The position numbers were made by a program, and so were the translations under genes. Below are positions 34,650-42,662 of a stretch of DNA of 64,000 nt, one piece after another (the stretch's first letter is position 1; each line of letters begins with the position of its first letter). Under the pieces are notes generated by a model, which saw only the letters and a program-made list of their open reading frames with translations, was not told where the DNA came from and did not search any database. Source of the stretch: an uncultured Rhizobiaceae group bacterium (GTDB lineage: Bacteria; Pseudomonadota; Alphaproteobacteria; Rhizobiales; Rhizobiaceae); assembly GCA_947501445.1 (NCBI GenBank), contig CANMVS010000005.1, forward strand, positions 186,001 through 250,000, written 5' to 3'.

Positions 34650-35275
34650 GGCTGAGCTCCTTGCAGGATTGGCAGGGCATCAGCTGAAAGAAGCGGCATC
34701 TTACCGGCTTTATCCATATCGAGGCTGTTGTCTCTCAACGCGCCTAAAAACCGCTCATACCCTTCGACATGATGCGCCAGACGTGTGTCTTCTCCCGCGC
34801 TATGCGCTGCAAAAAGCGTATAGGGTGGCACAAAGTGCAAACCACACAGATTTGCGGTTTGTTCGAGCGGTGTAAGCAGTTCGCGAATGGTAAAATTGTT
34901 GCGGCCACCCTTTTGGTAAAATTGTGACGGTCCGCCGGTTGTGACTACGAGCGAAAAGAGTTTGCCAGCTATCTTGTCGCCGTCCTTGCCATAGGCAAAC
35001 CCATATTCAAGAACGAGGTCCTGCCACTCTTTCAAAATTGAAGGGGTTGAATACCAAAACATTGGAAATTGAAACAGGATGACATCATGATCCAGAAGTC
35101 GCTGCTGTTCTTTCTCAACATCAATTTTATGGCGTGGATATTCAGCATAAAGATCAACGAAGGTCACGCCGCGAACCTTGATCGCAGCCTGTGCCAGGTC
35201 TCGGTTCGCTCTGGAGTAACGCTGCCCGGGATGAGCAAACAACACAAGTATTCTTCTATTTTGCGCCAATGGCAT
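34646..35275 (-). CDS. kefF: KefF/KefG-type NAD(P)H:quinone oxidoreductase
   Basis: A 209-residue flavodoxin-fold reductase binding FMN and NAD(P)H. In kef systems it is the ancillary subunit needed for full antiporter activity, and it reduces quinones. Family blocks: ILVLFAHPGQRYSRANRDL, DVILFQFPMFWYSTPSILKEWQDLVLEYGFAYG and SLVVTTGGPSQFYQKGGRNNFTI, followed by LCGLHFVPPYTLF. Its end overlaps the kefC start by four bases. Whether it is KefF or KefG in the strict sense cannot be decided by eye. Confidence 0.87.
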   Translation of the reverse strand: MPLAQNRRILVLFAHPGQRYSRANRDLAQAAIKVRGVTFVDLYAEYPRHKIDVEKEQQRLLDHDVILFQFPMFWYSTPSILKEWQDLVLEYGFAYGKDGDKIAGKLFSLVVTTGGPSQFYQKGGRNNFTIRELLTPLEQTANLCGLHFVPPYTLFAAHSAGEDTRLAHHVEGYERFLGALRDNSLDMDKAGKMPLLSADALPILQGAQP

Positions 35276-35809
35276 CGCCTCGTTTTTTGTGTCCCATCAT
35301 TCTTGTGTGCCTACCTGAAAGTCAAGTTCGTGAACAGGCGCAGACACCAATGAATGGCCAAAGCAATACACCGGGTAGTAACTCCATTCGGCTGCAGGAG
35401 CAGTCAGTACAGCCTTGATGAACAAATAGGCCGGTAACACGCAATAATGGGCGATTGGAACAATTCAGTTTTGACGCAATCGGCAAAACCTGAATGCAAC
35501 AATAAAATCAAAGGCCGACGCTGTTGTCCCGTTTCTGAAAAACGTGAAACGGTCTCATTATCCTCGGTGAGGAATTGCATTGGACCAGACAAGCGACAAA
35601 TTGACATTTTCATCACTGAGGATTGCACCAGCCCGTCTCCCCTTTTGGCTGGCCGATATCCCTTGGGAAACAATGATGTCAGCACCACCGACAGTGGCAG
35701 AGCCGCGGAGATGATCGACCAGCAATTGAAGGTGCAAGCTCATTTATCTATGGATTTACGCTGAATAAAAAACGATATTGATTGCCTATCGCAAATTAAC
35801 AGGTGCTCA
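35276..35809. other. intergenic region with a dispersed repeat
   Basis: Over 500 bases between the divergent kefF and the first acyltransferase-like gene. It contains the kef promoter region and one full dispersed repeat, listed separately. A 105-codon open frame on the plus strand runs through the repeat and shows no domain, so I do not call it. Confidence 0.5.
35459..35555 (-). repeat. dispersed two-hairpin repeat, copy B
   Basis: In minus orientation it runs AGACCGTTTCACGTTTTTCA, GAAACGG, a spacer with TTTGATTTTATTG and the TTCAGGTTTTGCC/AAAACTGAATTG hairpin. It shares the two-hairpin layout and spacer of the other copies. It is not adjacent to a stop codon. Confidence 0.85.
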
Positions 35810-36916
35810 GTGGTTCACATTGACAACAATTCAAGGCACTTCATACCTCAGATGGCTCAAAATCCATCGGATCTTCACGCTGGATATTATCCACTGGGGC
35901 ACAGTTCCCGGTGTATTCTCACAGAACTAACAGGAAAAAAGGACATAACATACGATATATTGTACCAATACACCCGGTTACTATGGGAGGGGATCGAGAT
36001 CCATGAAACCATTCCCACTGGCACACATCTGTTTTTGTCCAACCACCAATGCTCCTACGATATTGGTTACTTCTCCTTTTTGCTGGGCCTGCTTAACGGT
36101 CACGACATAAGCATGATCGGATGGGACGCCATGCCGATCATGCATACGGGTGAAGTCGCTTGGCGACTTCTCAGCCACCCAACAACGCTTGCAAATGAAT
36201 ACACCCAACGTTTCAATGTCGAAGCCGTCGATACCTATGTTCCTCAAAAAATCATGGATGGCTTCAACAAAATTGAAGCAAGAATACTTCAGGATGCACC
36301 ACGGTCGATTTGCGGTTCTGCCGCCGGTGAAATGGAACGATCAGAGCAGGAGGCGGTAACAAGAATGAGCACGATGTATCTGACGCTTGCTGAACGCCAT
36401 AATATGAATATTTATCCTGTCCGGTTTGTTTGGGGCAATAGCCATGACAATGGTATGCAGAAATCGCTGCTTCCAACACAGCTTTGCGCTCAGCGGGCGA
36501 TCATAGGCCCGGCAATCACCCCCAAAAACCTCAAAAATGCCAATCTCCTGCAACAGCGAAATCTCGTGACAAGCGCAATCAATGATTTGTGGATACCACC
36601 AACGGACGAACACATGCGGGCAAACCTGCAAACCAGCCAACGGATTGACAAACTCTGCCAAACTTTCGGGGTGTCACGCACAAAAGCAATCATGTTTGAC
36701 GCCATTTTAAAGTCCGACATCGCCGAGCTGACTGACGACGCAAAACTGATGCGCCACTGGTTTGTAGAAAGCAAATCACGCTGGCAGGCGGATCGCTCCA
36801 CATGGCTATGGGGTTTTGCAATGTGGGTGAGTGAGTGTTTTTCCATGGGTGAGATCAAACTTCTCGAGACGATGTACGGACCATTGAGAAATCCGGATAC
36901 GAACACAACACTGTAA
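35810..36916 (+). CDS. HX4D acyltransferase-like protein, paralog 1
   Basis: A 368-residue protein related over most of its length to the gene that follows. The best clue is LFLSNHQCSYDIGYFSFLLGLLNG, an NHX4D box like the catalytic motif of PlsC-type glycerolipid acyltransferases, in front of a hydrophobic stretch. PRSICGSAAGEMERSE may fill the place of the second acyltransferase block. No signal peptide or clear membrane helix is seen. Start: a GTG after an AGGTG. An ATG 42 bases later (MAQNPSDLHAGYYPLG) is also possible. Family unknown to me. Lipid or other acyl transfer is inferred from one motif. Confidence 0.6.
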   Translation: MVHIDNNSRHFIPQMAQNPSDLHAGYYPLGHSSRCILTELTGKKDITYDILYQYTRLLWEGIEIHETIPTGTHLFLSNHQCSYDIGYFSFLLGLLNGHDISMIGWDAMPIMHTGEVAWRLLSHPTTLANEYTQRFNVEAVDTYVPQKIMDGFNKIEARILQDAPRSICGSAAGEMERSEQEAVTRMSTMYLTLAERHNMNIYPVRFVWGNSHDNGMQKSLLPTQLCAQRAIIGPAITPKNLKNANLLQQRNLVTSAINDLWIPPTDEHMRANLQTSQRIDKLCQTFGVSRTKAIMFDAILKSDIAELTDDAKLMRHWFVESKSRWQADRSTWLWGFAMWVSECFSMGEIKLLETMYGPLRNPDTNTTL

Positions 36917-37273
36917 AATTCCCCATCAGGCTTCTTTTGGGCGGATCCTATCGTGCGATTGCGCCCAATTTGGAACAGTCGTAAAACCCGCTCGGCCAGT
37001 CGAAATCTTCAAATCTTCCCTCCAAAACACGATTTTATTTTATACATCTATAGTTATATTTACATTGTTCTTTGTCTTGCAATAATTAATTCTATACTAT
37101 AGATTAAATTAAGTAGTAATAGTATTGTAGGAATGTAAAATTCTTGTGGTTATTTAAATGGAATTTCATTTTGAATTAAAACGGCACCTGAAAAGCCGTT
37201 GTTTTCATAGAATGATTTACACCACACTTTGCTTTGGCATGCATTATTGGTGAGATTGAAGATACGGGGTGGA
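36917..37273. other. AT-rich spacer between the two paralogs
   Basis: A gap of nearly 360 bases. The stretch from about 37030 to 37170 is strikingly AT-rich compared with the window and contains several TATA-like runs. No gene or repeat is visible. It probably holds the promoter of the second paralog, and the composition suggests acquired DNA or a binding region for a silencing protein. Confidence 0.5.
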
Positions 37274-38416
37274 ATGTCTGAAATGAGTTATCATGAAACG
37301 TGCAACGGGGAATCTCAACAACCCCATAATATCATTCACCGACCTGATACAGCTGACCGACCAATTGATCTGGTTGCCGGCTTTTACCCGGGCGGCAGGG
37401 AAACCAAATCTCTTGCTGGCGGGCTATTGGGCGATGAAGACATTCGTTTTGACATTCTATACCAAATGTCCAGCATTCTTTGGAATGGAATTGAGGTTCG
37501 TGAAACAATCCCCGCCGGCGCTCATCTGTATTTGTGCAATCATCAGTGCACCTATGACATCGGTCTGTTTGCGCTGCTGCTTGGGCTACTCAACGGCCAG
37601 AATACGCGTATTCTTGCATGGAATGCACATGATCGCACGCAGGGCGGCACGTTACTCAAACGGCTGTTTGAACACCCAAGCAGTTTGAGAGATGGGGTGT
37701 CGGAGAAATTTGATATACAACTTATCGATCCATACGCGCGCGATAAATTGTTGGGCGATTTCCAACTGGTAAGCGACAATTTCGATTCTCTATCACCACG
37801 ATCCATTTGTGCAGTTGCATCCGGTTGGCTTGATTTGAGTGAAGACGAACGTATCAATACACTCAGTTCGGTCTTTCTAACATTGGCAACCGAGCAGCGT
37901 GTAAACATCTACCCTGTTCGATTCATGTGGGCCAAAACAGGCCAGAAGGTGCGCGCCAAATCAGCATTGCCGGAAGGTCTGACACCGCAACGCGCTACGA
38001 TTGGCCGCGCCGTAACGCCACAAATGCTGGATGGTCTTAACCTTTTACAGCAACGAAATCTGGTTCTGGATGCGCTCAATCAACTTGGGGTCCCCTGCCC
38101 AACGGAAATCCAGAACCAAAATCGCGAAAGGAATAATCGCGTAAACTACATTTCCAGCGTATTTGGCACAGCAAAAGCACGCATCGTTCTGTGTGATGCG
38201 CTCATCACGGCGAACCTGGCCGAACTGTCAAAAGAGGGCCAGACACTAAGACGGTTCATAACTGACACATCGTCCCATATCAGCGCTGACCACAATAGCT
38301 GGCTGTGGGAGTTTGCCCTATGGTTGACCGAGGGATTTGTCATGACAACACCGGATTTCCTCAATCATGTCTATGGCTGTGAAAGCTTTAACCCACCGAA
38401 ATCCTCAGCAAACTGA
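37274..38416 (+). CDS. HX4D acyltransferase-like protein, paralog 2
   Basis: A 380-residue paralog of the preceding gene. Both share an opening with AGFYPGG/AGYYPLG, an LYQxxxxLWxGIExxETIPxGxHL block and the catalytic-like LYLCNHQCTYDIGLFALLLGLLNG. Both also share NIYPVRFxW, NLLQQRNLV and a C-terminal SWLWEFALWxxE segment. The NHX4D box is preserved in both copies, which argues for a real catalytic role. The ATG follows GGGGTGG. A longer open frame upstream has no ribosome site. The function and substrate are unknown, and the tandem pair points to duplication followed by divergence. Confidence 0.62.
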   Translation: MSEMSYHETCNGESQQPHNIIHRPDTADRPIDLVAGFYPGGRETKSLAGGLLGDEDIRFDILYQMSSILWNGIEVRETIPAGAHLYLCNHQCTYDIGLFALLLGLLNGQNTRILAWNAHDRTQGGTLLKRLFEHPSSLRDGVSEKFDIQLIDPYARDKLLGDFQLVSDNFDSLSPRSICAVASGWLDLSEDERINTLSSVFLTLATEQRVNIYPVRFMWAKTGQKVRAKSALPEGLTPQRATIGRAVTPQMLDGLNLLQQRNLVLDALNQLGVPCPTEIQNQNRERNNRVNYISSVFGTAKARIVLCDALITANLAELSKEGQTLRRFITDTSSHISADHNSWLWEFALWLTEGFVMTTPDFLNHVYGCESFNPPKSSAN

Positions 38417-38490
38417 TTGAGCGGCCTGCTGTGAATTGGCCGCTTGCAAAAACGTTGACTGATACGGTGGCATGGCGGGTGTCAGCTTCC

Positions 38491-38588
38491 AGACCGTTTC
38501 ACGTTTTGTCAGAAACGGGACAACGGTGTCGGCTTTTGATTTTATTGTGGCATTCAGGTTTTGCCGAACCGGCCAAAACCTGAACTGC
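38491..38588 (+). repeat. dispersed two-hairpin repeat, copy C
   Basis: AGACCGTTTCACGTTTTGTC, AGAAACGGGACAACGGTGTC, a TTTGATTTTATTG spacer, then a hairpin with arms TTCAGGTTTTG and CAAAACCTGAA. It lies between the second acyltransferase-like gene and the convergent PAP2 gene, 75 bases past the former's stop. Confidence 0.88.
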
Positions 38589-38610
38589 TCTTGATGACGG
38601 CTGGACAATC

Positions 38611-39420
38611 CTATCTCATCGATTGTGCATCTGCCGAAACCCGGACCTTCAATTGACGCCCTGACTTAGGCACACGCGCCACTGAACGGCACACAGCCAG
38701 CAGGTCCTGCACAATCATCACAGGTTTTATGTGCACCACACATTTGTGCAATCCGAAGGCAAAAAACAAATACAGCGTTGTCAAAACCATAAAATCAGCT
38801 GCAAAGAGCACATCGCTGAGAAAATGTCTTCCTTTTGCAATGCGCAGCACCGAACCCAGAAGGGCCGCTGACACTGCTACGCCCATAAGTGCCAGACGAC
38901 CCTTCCTTCCAAGACCAGGACAAAACACCAGCACAACCATGAGGGAGATCGCGATGATGCTGCTGGCCTCACCTGAAACGAAGCTGCAGTTTCGGCTGCA
39001 CTGATCGGAGATTGCCAGTGGCGGGGTAAACAGGCTTGGCCCGCCAAATTCTTCCACCGATTGCGGACGGGCGCGGCCCCAGTTGTTCTTGAGCACAGCA
39101 TTGACCAGCACCCCCGGACCAAGAAGATAGGCCGTACACATGAAGAGCCAGACCCTGTTGGGTATTTGTGTTTCAGGGCGAAGGGTGGCGTTGGTTATGG
39201 CCAGGAAAAGTGCGATGGCAACCACCGCCACTGAAACGATTGTGACCAGACTGCGAAGAGATGACAGGAACGCTGAATCATTTGCAACAAAATGCCCCTG
39301 TGAAACAAAAAAACCTGATGCCCACAGATCGATACCCGGAAAGAAGTGAAATATGGCCGTCAGCAACAGGAATGCAGCCAAGGCTGCCGCCAGAACAAAT
39401 TTGCCGGTTTGTGATGTCAT
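38611..39420 (-). CDS. PAP2-family membrane phosphatase
   Basis: A 269-residue integral membrane protein with about six helices and the three PAP2 phosphatase motifs: KNNWGRARP (motif 1), CSFVSGEAS (motif 2) and RIAKGRHFLSDVLFA (motif 3, with the catalytic His). Motif 2 has Glu where the usual PSGH has His, a variant I associate with a subgroup that includes lipid A and lipid phosphate phosphatases. The active site would face the periplasm. With the nearby acyltransferase-like pair it may belong to envelope lipid remodelling, an inference from proximity only. Confidence 0.82.
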   Translation of the reverse strand: MTSQTGKFVLAAALAAFLLLTAIFHFFPGIDLWASGFFVSQGHFVANDSAFLSSLRSLVTIVSVAVVAIALFLAITNATLRPETQIPNRVWLFMCTAYLLGPGVLVNAVLKNNWGRARPQSVEEFGGPSLFTPPLAISDQCSRNCSFVSGEASSIIAISLMVVLVFCPGLGRKGRLALMGVAVSAALLGSVLRIAKGRHFLSDVLFAADFMVLTTLYLFFAFGLHKCVVHIKPVMIVQDLLAVCRSVARVPKSGRQLKVRVSADAQSMR

Positions 39421-39594
39421 TGCACTTTACCCTTGAATGAATGTTGGCGGGTACATGACGCAATCTGCAGATGTTTTCGTCTCCACAGGACGGGCAGGAC
39501 AGGGTTGATCGTCCGTGCCTGCAAGGTCGGACAATTGTCGCTATAGCTCAGCTCAATCCACAGCATGCAAATTGTATTTCATATTTTATATTGC

Positions 39595-39610
39595 AGATTG
39601 GATCCAATCT
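39595..39610. promoter_or_regulatory. 16-bp operator palindrome upstream of the hydroxyproline operon
   Basis: AGATTGGATCCAATCT is perfectly palindromic and ends 65 bases before the binding-protein start. TTGGATCCAA cores are typical of GntR-family operators, and hydroxyproline clusters are often controlled by GntR-type regulators. No such regulator is in the window, so it must be encoded elsewhere. Confidence 0.6.
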
Positions 39611-39675
39611 TGATATTCAATGTAAATCCCGTTCCTGTAAAATCAGGCGGGTCAACAATAATCGGGAGGTAACCA

Positions 39676-40479
39676 ATGAATTTTGCGAAACTGGCGCTGA
39701 CTGGCGCCCTGATGAGCGCTGTGGCAGTGCCTGCGTTTGCCGACAAACTGGATGATGTTATCAACAATGGTGTGCTGCGTTGCGGGGTTGTTCTGGACTT
39801 TCCGCCAATCGGTTACCGCGATGCCAACAACGAACCAGCCGGATTTGATGTTGAATATTGCAAGGACCTTGCAACGGCGCTGGAAGTTGACCATGAAATC
39901 CTGCCCGTCACCTGGGCAGAGCGTTTGCCGGTTATTGTCACCAATCGCGCTGATGTTGTGTTTGGTGGAACGTCCGATTCGCTGGCGCGGGCAAAAACTG
40001 TCGGCTTCTCGATCCCCTACGCCATTTATTATGCGCAGGCTGTTGTTGGCAAAGATACTGGCGTCAAAACGTTTGAAGATCTCAAAGGCAAACGGGTTGC
40101 TGCGGCTGTTGGCACCGTTCCCGAACAGGAATTTCTCAAATACGCCAAGGAATGGGGTACTGAAGATCTCTATCAGGGCTACCAGTCTGAAAATGAGGTC
40201 TTCCTCGCTGTTGCCCAGGGCAAGGCTGATGTAGGCATCACAACAAATACCGCGGTCAAACCCATTGCTGACCAATATGAGGAAATTATTGCCGGACCGC
40301 GCATGCCATGGACAACCGACTACACATCCGTTGTCGGACCAAGAAAAGATGTCACATGGCTGAACTACCTCAACTTGTTTGTTACGCATCAGGTTCGCTC
40401 GGGGCGCTATCAGCAACATTGGGACAAATTTGTTGGCGGCGAAGCACCGGAACTCAGAATTCCGGGCGTTCTGTACTGA
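39676..40479 (+). CDS. polar amino-acid ABC binding protein
   Basis: A 267-residue periplasmic receptor of SBP family 3. It has a Sec signal (MNFAKLALTGALMSAVAVPAFA-DK), then GVLRCGVVLDFPPIGYRDANNEPAGFDVEYCKDLA, VFGGTSDSLARAKTVGFSIPY and GKRVAAAVGTVPEQEFLKY. It is the first gene of the operon that carries the hydroxyproline enzymes, so hydroxyproline isomers are the likely ligands (inference from context). The ATG has GGGAGG seven bases upstream. A 9-bp hairpin follows its stop and may keep its mRNA more abundant than that of the permeases. Confidence 0.9.
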   Translation: MNFAKLALTGALMSAVAVPAFADKLDDVINNGVLRCGVVLDFPPIGYRDANNEPAGFDVEYCKDLATALEVDHEILPVTWAERLPVIVTNRADVVFGGTSDSLARAKTVGFSIPYAIYYAQAVVGKDTGVKTFEDLKGKRVAAAVGTVPEQEFLKYAKEWGTEDLYQGYQSENEVFLAVAQGKADVGITTNTAVKPIADQYEEIIAGPRMPWTTDYTSVVGPRKDVTWLNYLNLFVTHQVRSGRYQQHWDKFVGGEAPELRIPGVLY

Positions 40480-40504
40480 CCACACACCACAGCAACATCA
40501 ATAG

Positions 40505-40526
40505 TCCCTGCCCATTCGGGCAGGGA
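40505..40526 (+). other. hairpin between binding-protein and permease genes
   Basis: TCCCTGCCC and GGGCAGGGA form a perfect 9-bp stem with an ATTC loop and no T-run. Such hairpins after binding-protein genes usually stabilise the upstream message or partly terminate it. Confidence 0.6.
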
Positions 40527-40549
40527 TTCACCAAGGCTGGTTGGGTATC

Positions 40550-41209
40550 ATGGAATACACTTTTCACTGGCGGCCGGTTTTCCGAGCACTGCCGGATCTG
40601 TTGGATGCAGGCCTGCTGACGCTGCAGGTGGCAGCACTGTCGATGGTTTTTGGCGTTGTATTTGGTCTTGGACTTGCAATCATCCGGCTCAACGCACGCG
40701 GGCCACTGCTTTGGGCCGCCAGCACCTGGATTGAATTGGCACGCAACACGCCAGCCTTGTTTCAGTTGTTCTTTTTCGGCTTCGGGCTTGGTGCCTTTGG
40801 ATGGCATTTAAGCCCCTATGCCATCGTCCTTGTCGGATTGTCGTTCAACAATGCCGGATATCTGGCAGAAAATTTCCGCGGTGGTTTCAAGGCCCTTCCG
40901 CCAACACAGTTGCGCGCCGCGCGCAGCCTCGGCATGACAGCTACCCAGGCCTACATCCGCATCATCATTCCGCAGGTACTGCGCATCGTCTACCATCCGA
41001 TGACCAATCAGATGGTTTGGGCCGTTTTGATGTCTTCTCTTGGCATGCTTGTGGGTTTTCGTGAGTTATCCGGCGAAACACAATTTTTCGCCTCGAAAAC
41101 ATTTCGCATTTTTGAATATTTCGCCGTCACCGCTGTCATCTACTATGTGATCGTCAAACTCATTTTGGCCATGTCCCGCCTGTTGGCCATGCGTCTGTTT
41201 CGTTATTGA
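40550..41209 (+). CDS. polar amino-acid ABC permease (HisM/GlnP type)
   Basis: A 219-residue permease with five or six helices and the EAA-like loop AARSLGMTATQAYIRIIIPQVLRI. LLDAGLLTLQVAALSMVFGVVFGLGLA and IELARNTPALFQLFFFGFGLG are typical of HisMQ-type permeases. The ATG starts MEYTFHWRPVF. A TTG nine bases upstream is also open. It is partnered with the next permease and the ATPase. Confidence 0.9.
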   Translation: MEYTFHWRPVFRALPDLLDAGLLTLQVAALSMVFGVVFGLGLAIIRLNARGPLLWAASTWIELARNTPALFQLFFFGFGLGAFGWHLSPYAIVLVGLSFNNAGYLAENFRGGFKALPPTQLRAARSLGMTATQAYIRIIIPQVLRIVYHPMTNQMVWAVLMSSLGMLVGFRELSGETQFFASKTFRIFEYFAVTAVIYYVIVKLILAMSRLLAMRLFRY

Positions 41210-41221
41210 CGGAGGCGAACC

Positions 41222-41884
41222 ATGGAACAACCCATCAATTTTTTCAGCGGCTTCAGTTTCAACGACCTGCTTTTTCTTGGCGAGGCGGCCGGGCGGACAA
41301 TCCTCATTTCCATCCTGTCGATCACCATCGGTACTATTTTTGGATGTCTTTTCGGCTGGATACTTCAGGTTTCCGGCACGGCAGGCGCAGTGAGTGTTGG
41401 CGCTTTTCTGGATATATTCCGCTCCGTGCCGCTGATCATTCAGCTTATCCTGTTTTACAATTTCGCACCGATGATCGGCCTTTCACTTGATCCGTTTGCC
41501 TCAGGTGTCATTGTCCTGTCCATCTATGCTGCAGCACTTGTGGCAAATGTCGCCAGGGGCGGCATTGAGGCCGTCGGCAGACCAATGCGACGTGCCGCAC
41601 GCTCTCTTGGCATGAGCTACTGGCAGGACATGCGTTATGTTGTGTGGCCCATCGGGCTCAGGGCGGTGTTCCCGGCCTGGGTTGGTGTCGCGCTGGGCGT
41701 CATGAAAGACAGTGCGCTGGTTTCTGTTCTGGGATATGTGGAACTCCTCAAAGCATCACAGATATTGATCACGCGCACGCAGGAACCATTCATAATCCTG
41801 ACCGTAGCCGGTGCATTTTATTTCGCCCTTTCCTATCCCCTGTCGCGCTATAGCGCCCGTCTTGAAGAGCGGTGGAGCCAATGA
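41222..41884 (+). CDS. polar amino-acid ABC permease (second)
   Basis: A 220-residue HisMQ-type permease with GRTILISILSITIGTIFGCLFGWIL, IFRSVPLIIQLILFYNF and the EAA loop AARSLGMSYWQDMRYVVWPIGLRAVFP. It follows the first permease by 12 bases with a GGAGG ribosome site, and its TGA overlaps the ATPase ATG. It forms the second half of the channel. Confidence 0.9.
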   Translation: MEQPINFFSGFSFNDLLFLGEAAGRTILISILSITIGTIFGCLFGWILQVSGTAGAVSVGAFLDIFRSVPLIIQLILFYNFAPMIGLSLDPFASGVIVLSIYAAALVANVARGGIEAVGRPMRRAARSLGMSYWQDMRYVVWPIGLRAVFPAWVGVALGVMKDSALVSVLGYVELLKASQILITRTQEPFIILTVAGAFYFALSYPLSRYSARLEERWSQ

Positions 41885-42603
41885 TTGAAATTCGCGATAT
41901 CCATAAATATTTCGGCAGTCTGCAAGTTCTCAAAGGCATTGATCTGAATGTCGAAAAGGGTGAAGTGCTCAGTGTAATCGGTGCGTCCGGGTCGGGGAAA
42001 TCCACCCTGCTATACTGCATCAACGGATTGGAGAAAATCCAACAAGGCTCAATCCGTGTTGATGATGTAGACGTTCACGCGAAGGGAACTGATATCAATC
42101 AGCTCCGGCAAAATCTTGGCATGGTGTTTCAGCAGTGGAACAGTTTCCCCCACCTGACGACAATTGAAAATGTAGCGTTGTCGCCGCGCATCGTAAAAAA
42201 GAAGTCTCGCGCTGAGGCCCGTGATATTGCCGCAGCACAGCTCAAACACGTTGGTCTGGGTGACAAACTGGATGTTTATCCAAGCGCCCTATCGGGTGGC
42301 CAGCAACAAAGACTGGCGATTGCCCGCGCTCTTGCCATGGAGCCTGAATATATGTTGTTTGACGAGGCGACATCGGCGCTTGATCCGGAACTTGTTGGCG
42401 AAGTTCTCGATACGATGCGCCTTTTGGCCGAGGAAGGCATGACGATGATCTGCGTGACACACGAAATGGGCTTTGCCCGCGACGTATCCGATCGCGTGGC
42501 CTTTTTCCATGAAGGCATTATGGAAGAGATCGGTCCACCGAAACAGATATTCGGCGATGCAATCTCAGCGCACACTCAAAAATTTCTTGCCAACGTCCGA
42601 TAG
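41881..42603 (+). CDS. polar amino-acid ABC ATPase
   Basis: A 240-residue GlnQ/HisP-type ATPase. Walker A is GASGSGKST, the signature is LSGGQQQRLAIARAL and Walker B is YMLFDEATSALDPE, with the switch His in VTHEMGFA. Q-loop VFQQWNSFPHLT. The ATG lies in the ATGA overlap with the permease stop. A GTG nine bases upstream is open but less likely. It completes the transporter, and the DapA-like gene follows after about 60 bases. Confidence 0.92.
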   Translation: MIEIRDIHKYFGSLQVLKGIDLNVEKGEVLSVIGASGSGKSTLLYCINGLEKIQQGSIRVDDVDVHAKGTDINQLRQNLGMVFQQWNSFPHLTTIENVALSPRIVKKKSRAEARDIAAAQLKHVGLGDKLDVYPSALSGGQQQRLAIARALAMEPEYMLFDEATSALDPELVGEVLDTMRLLAEEGMTMICVTHEMGFARDVSDRVAFFHEGIMEEIGPPKQIFGDAISAHTQKFLANVR

Positions 42604-42662
42604 GATCCCTGGCCTGATTTCAAACCTCAATTGCGAACCTGTGAATGAATAGGAAAACGAAC

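Noticed and set aside
35447-35764. Open frame of 105 codons in the gap before the first acyltransferase-like gene
   Set aside because: It runs through a dispersed repeat copy, and its early residues are only the translation of the repeat. No ribosome site or domain.
39652-40485. Long minus-strand open frame of 277 codons opposite the amino-acid binding protein
   Set aside because: It is the antisense shadow of a clear SBP gene with signal peptide and ribosome site. It has no recognisable domain.
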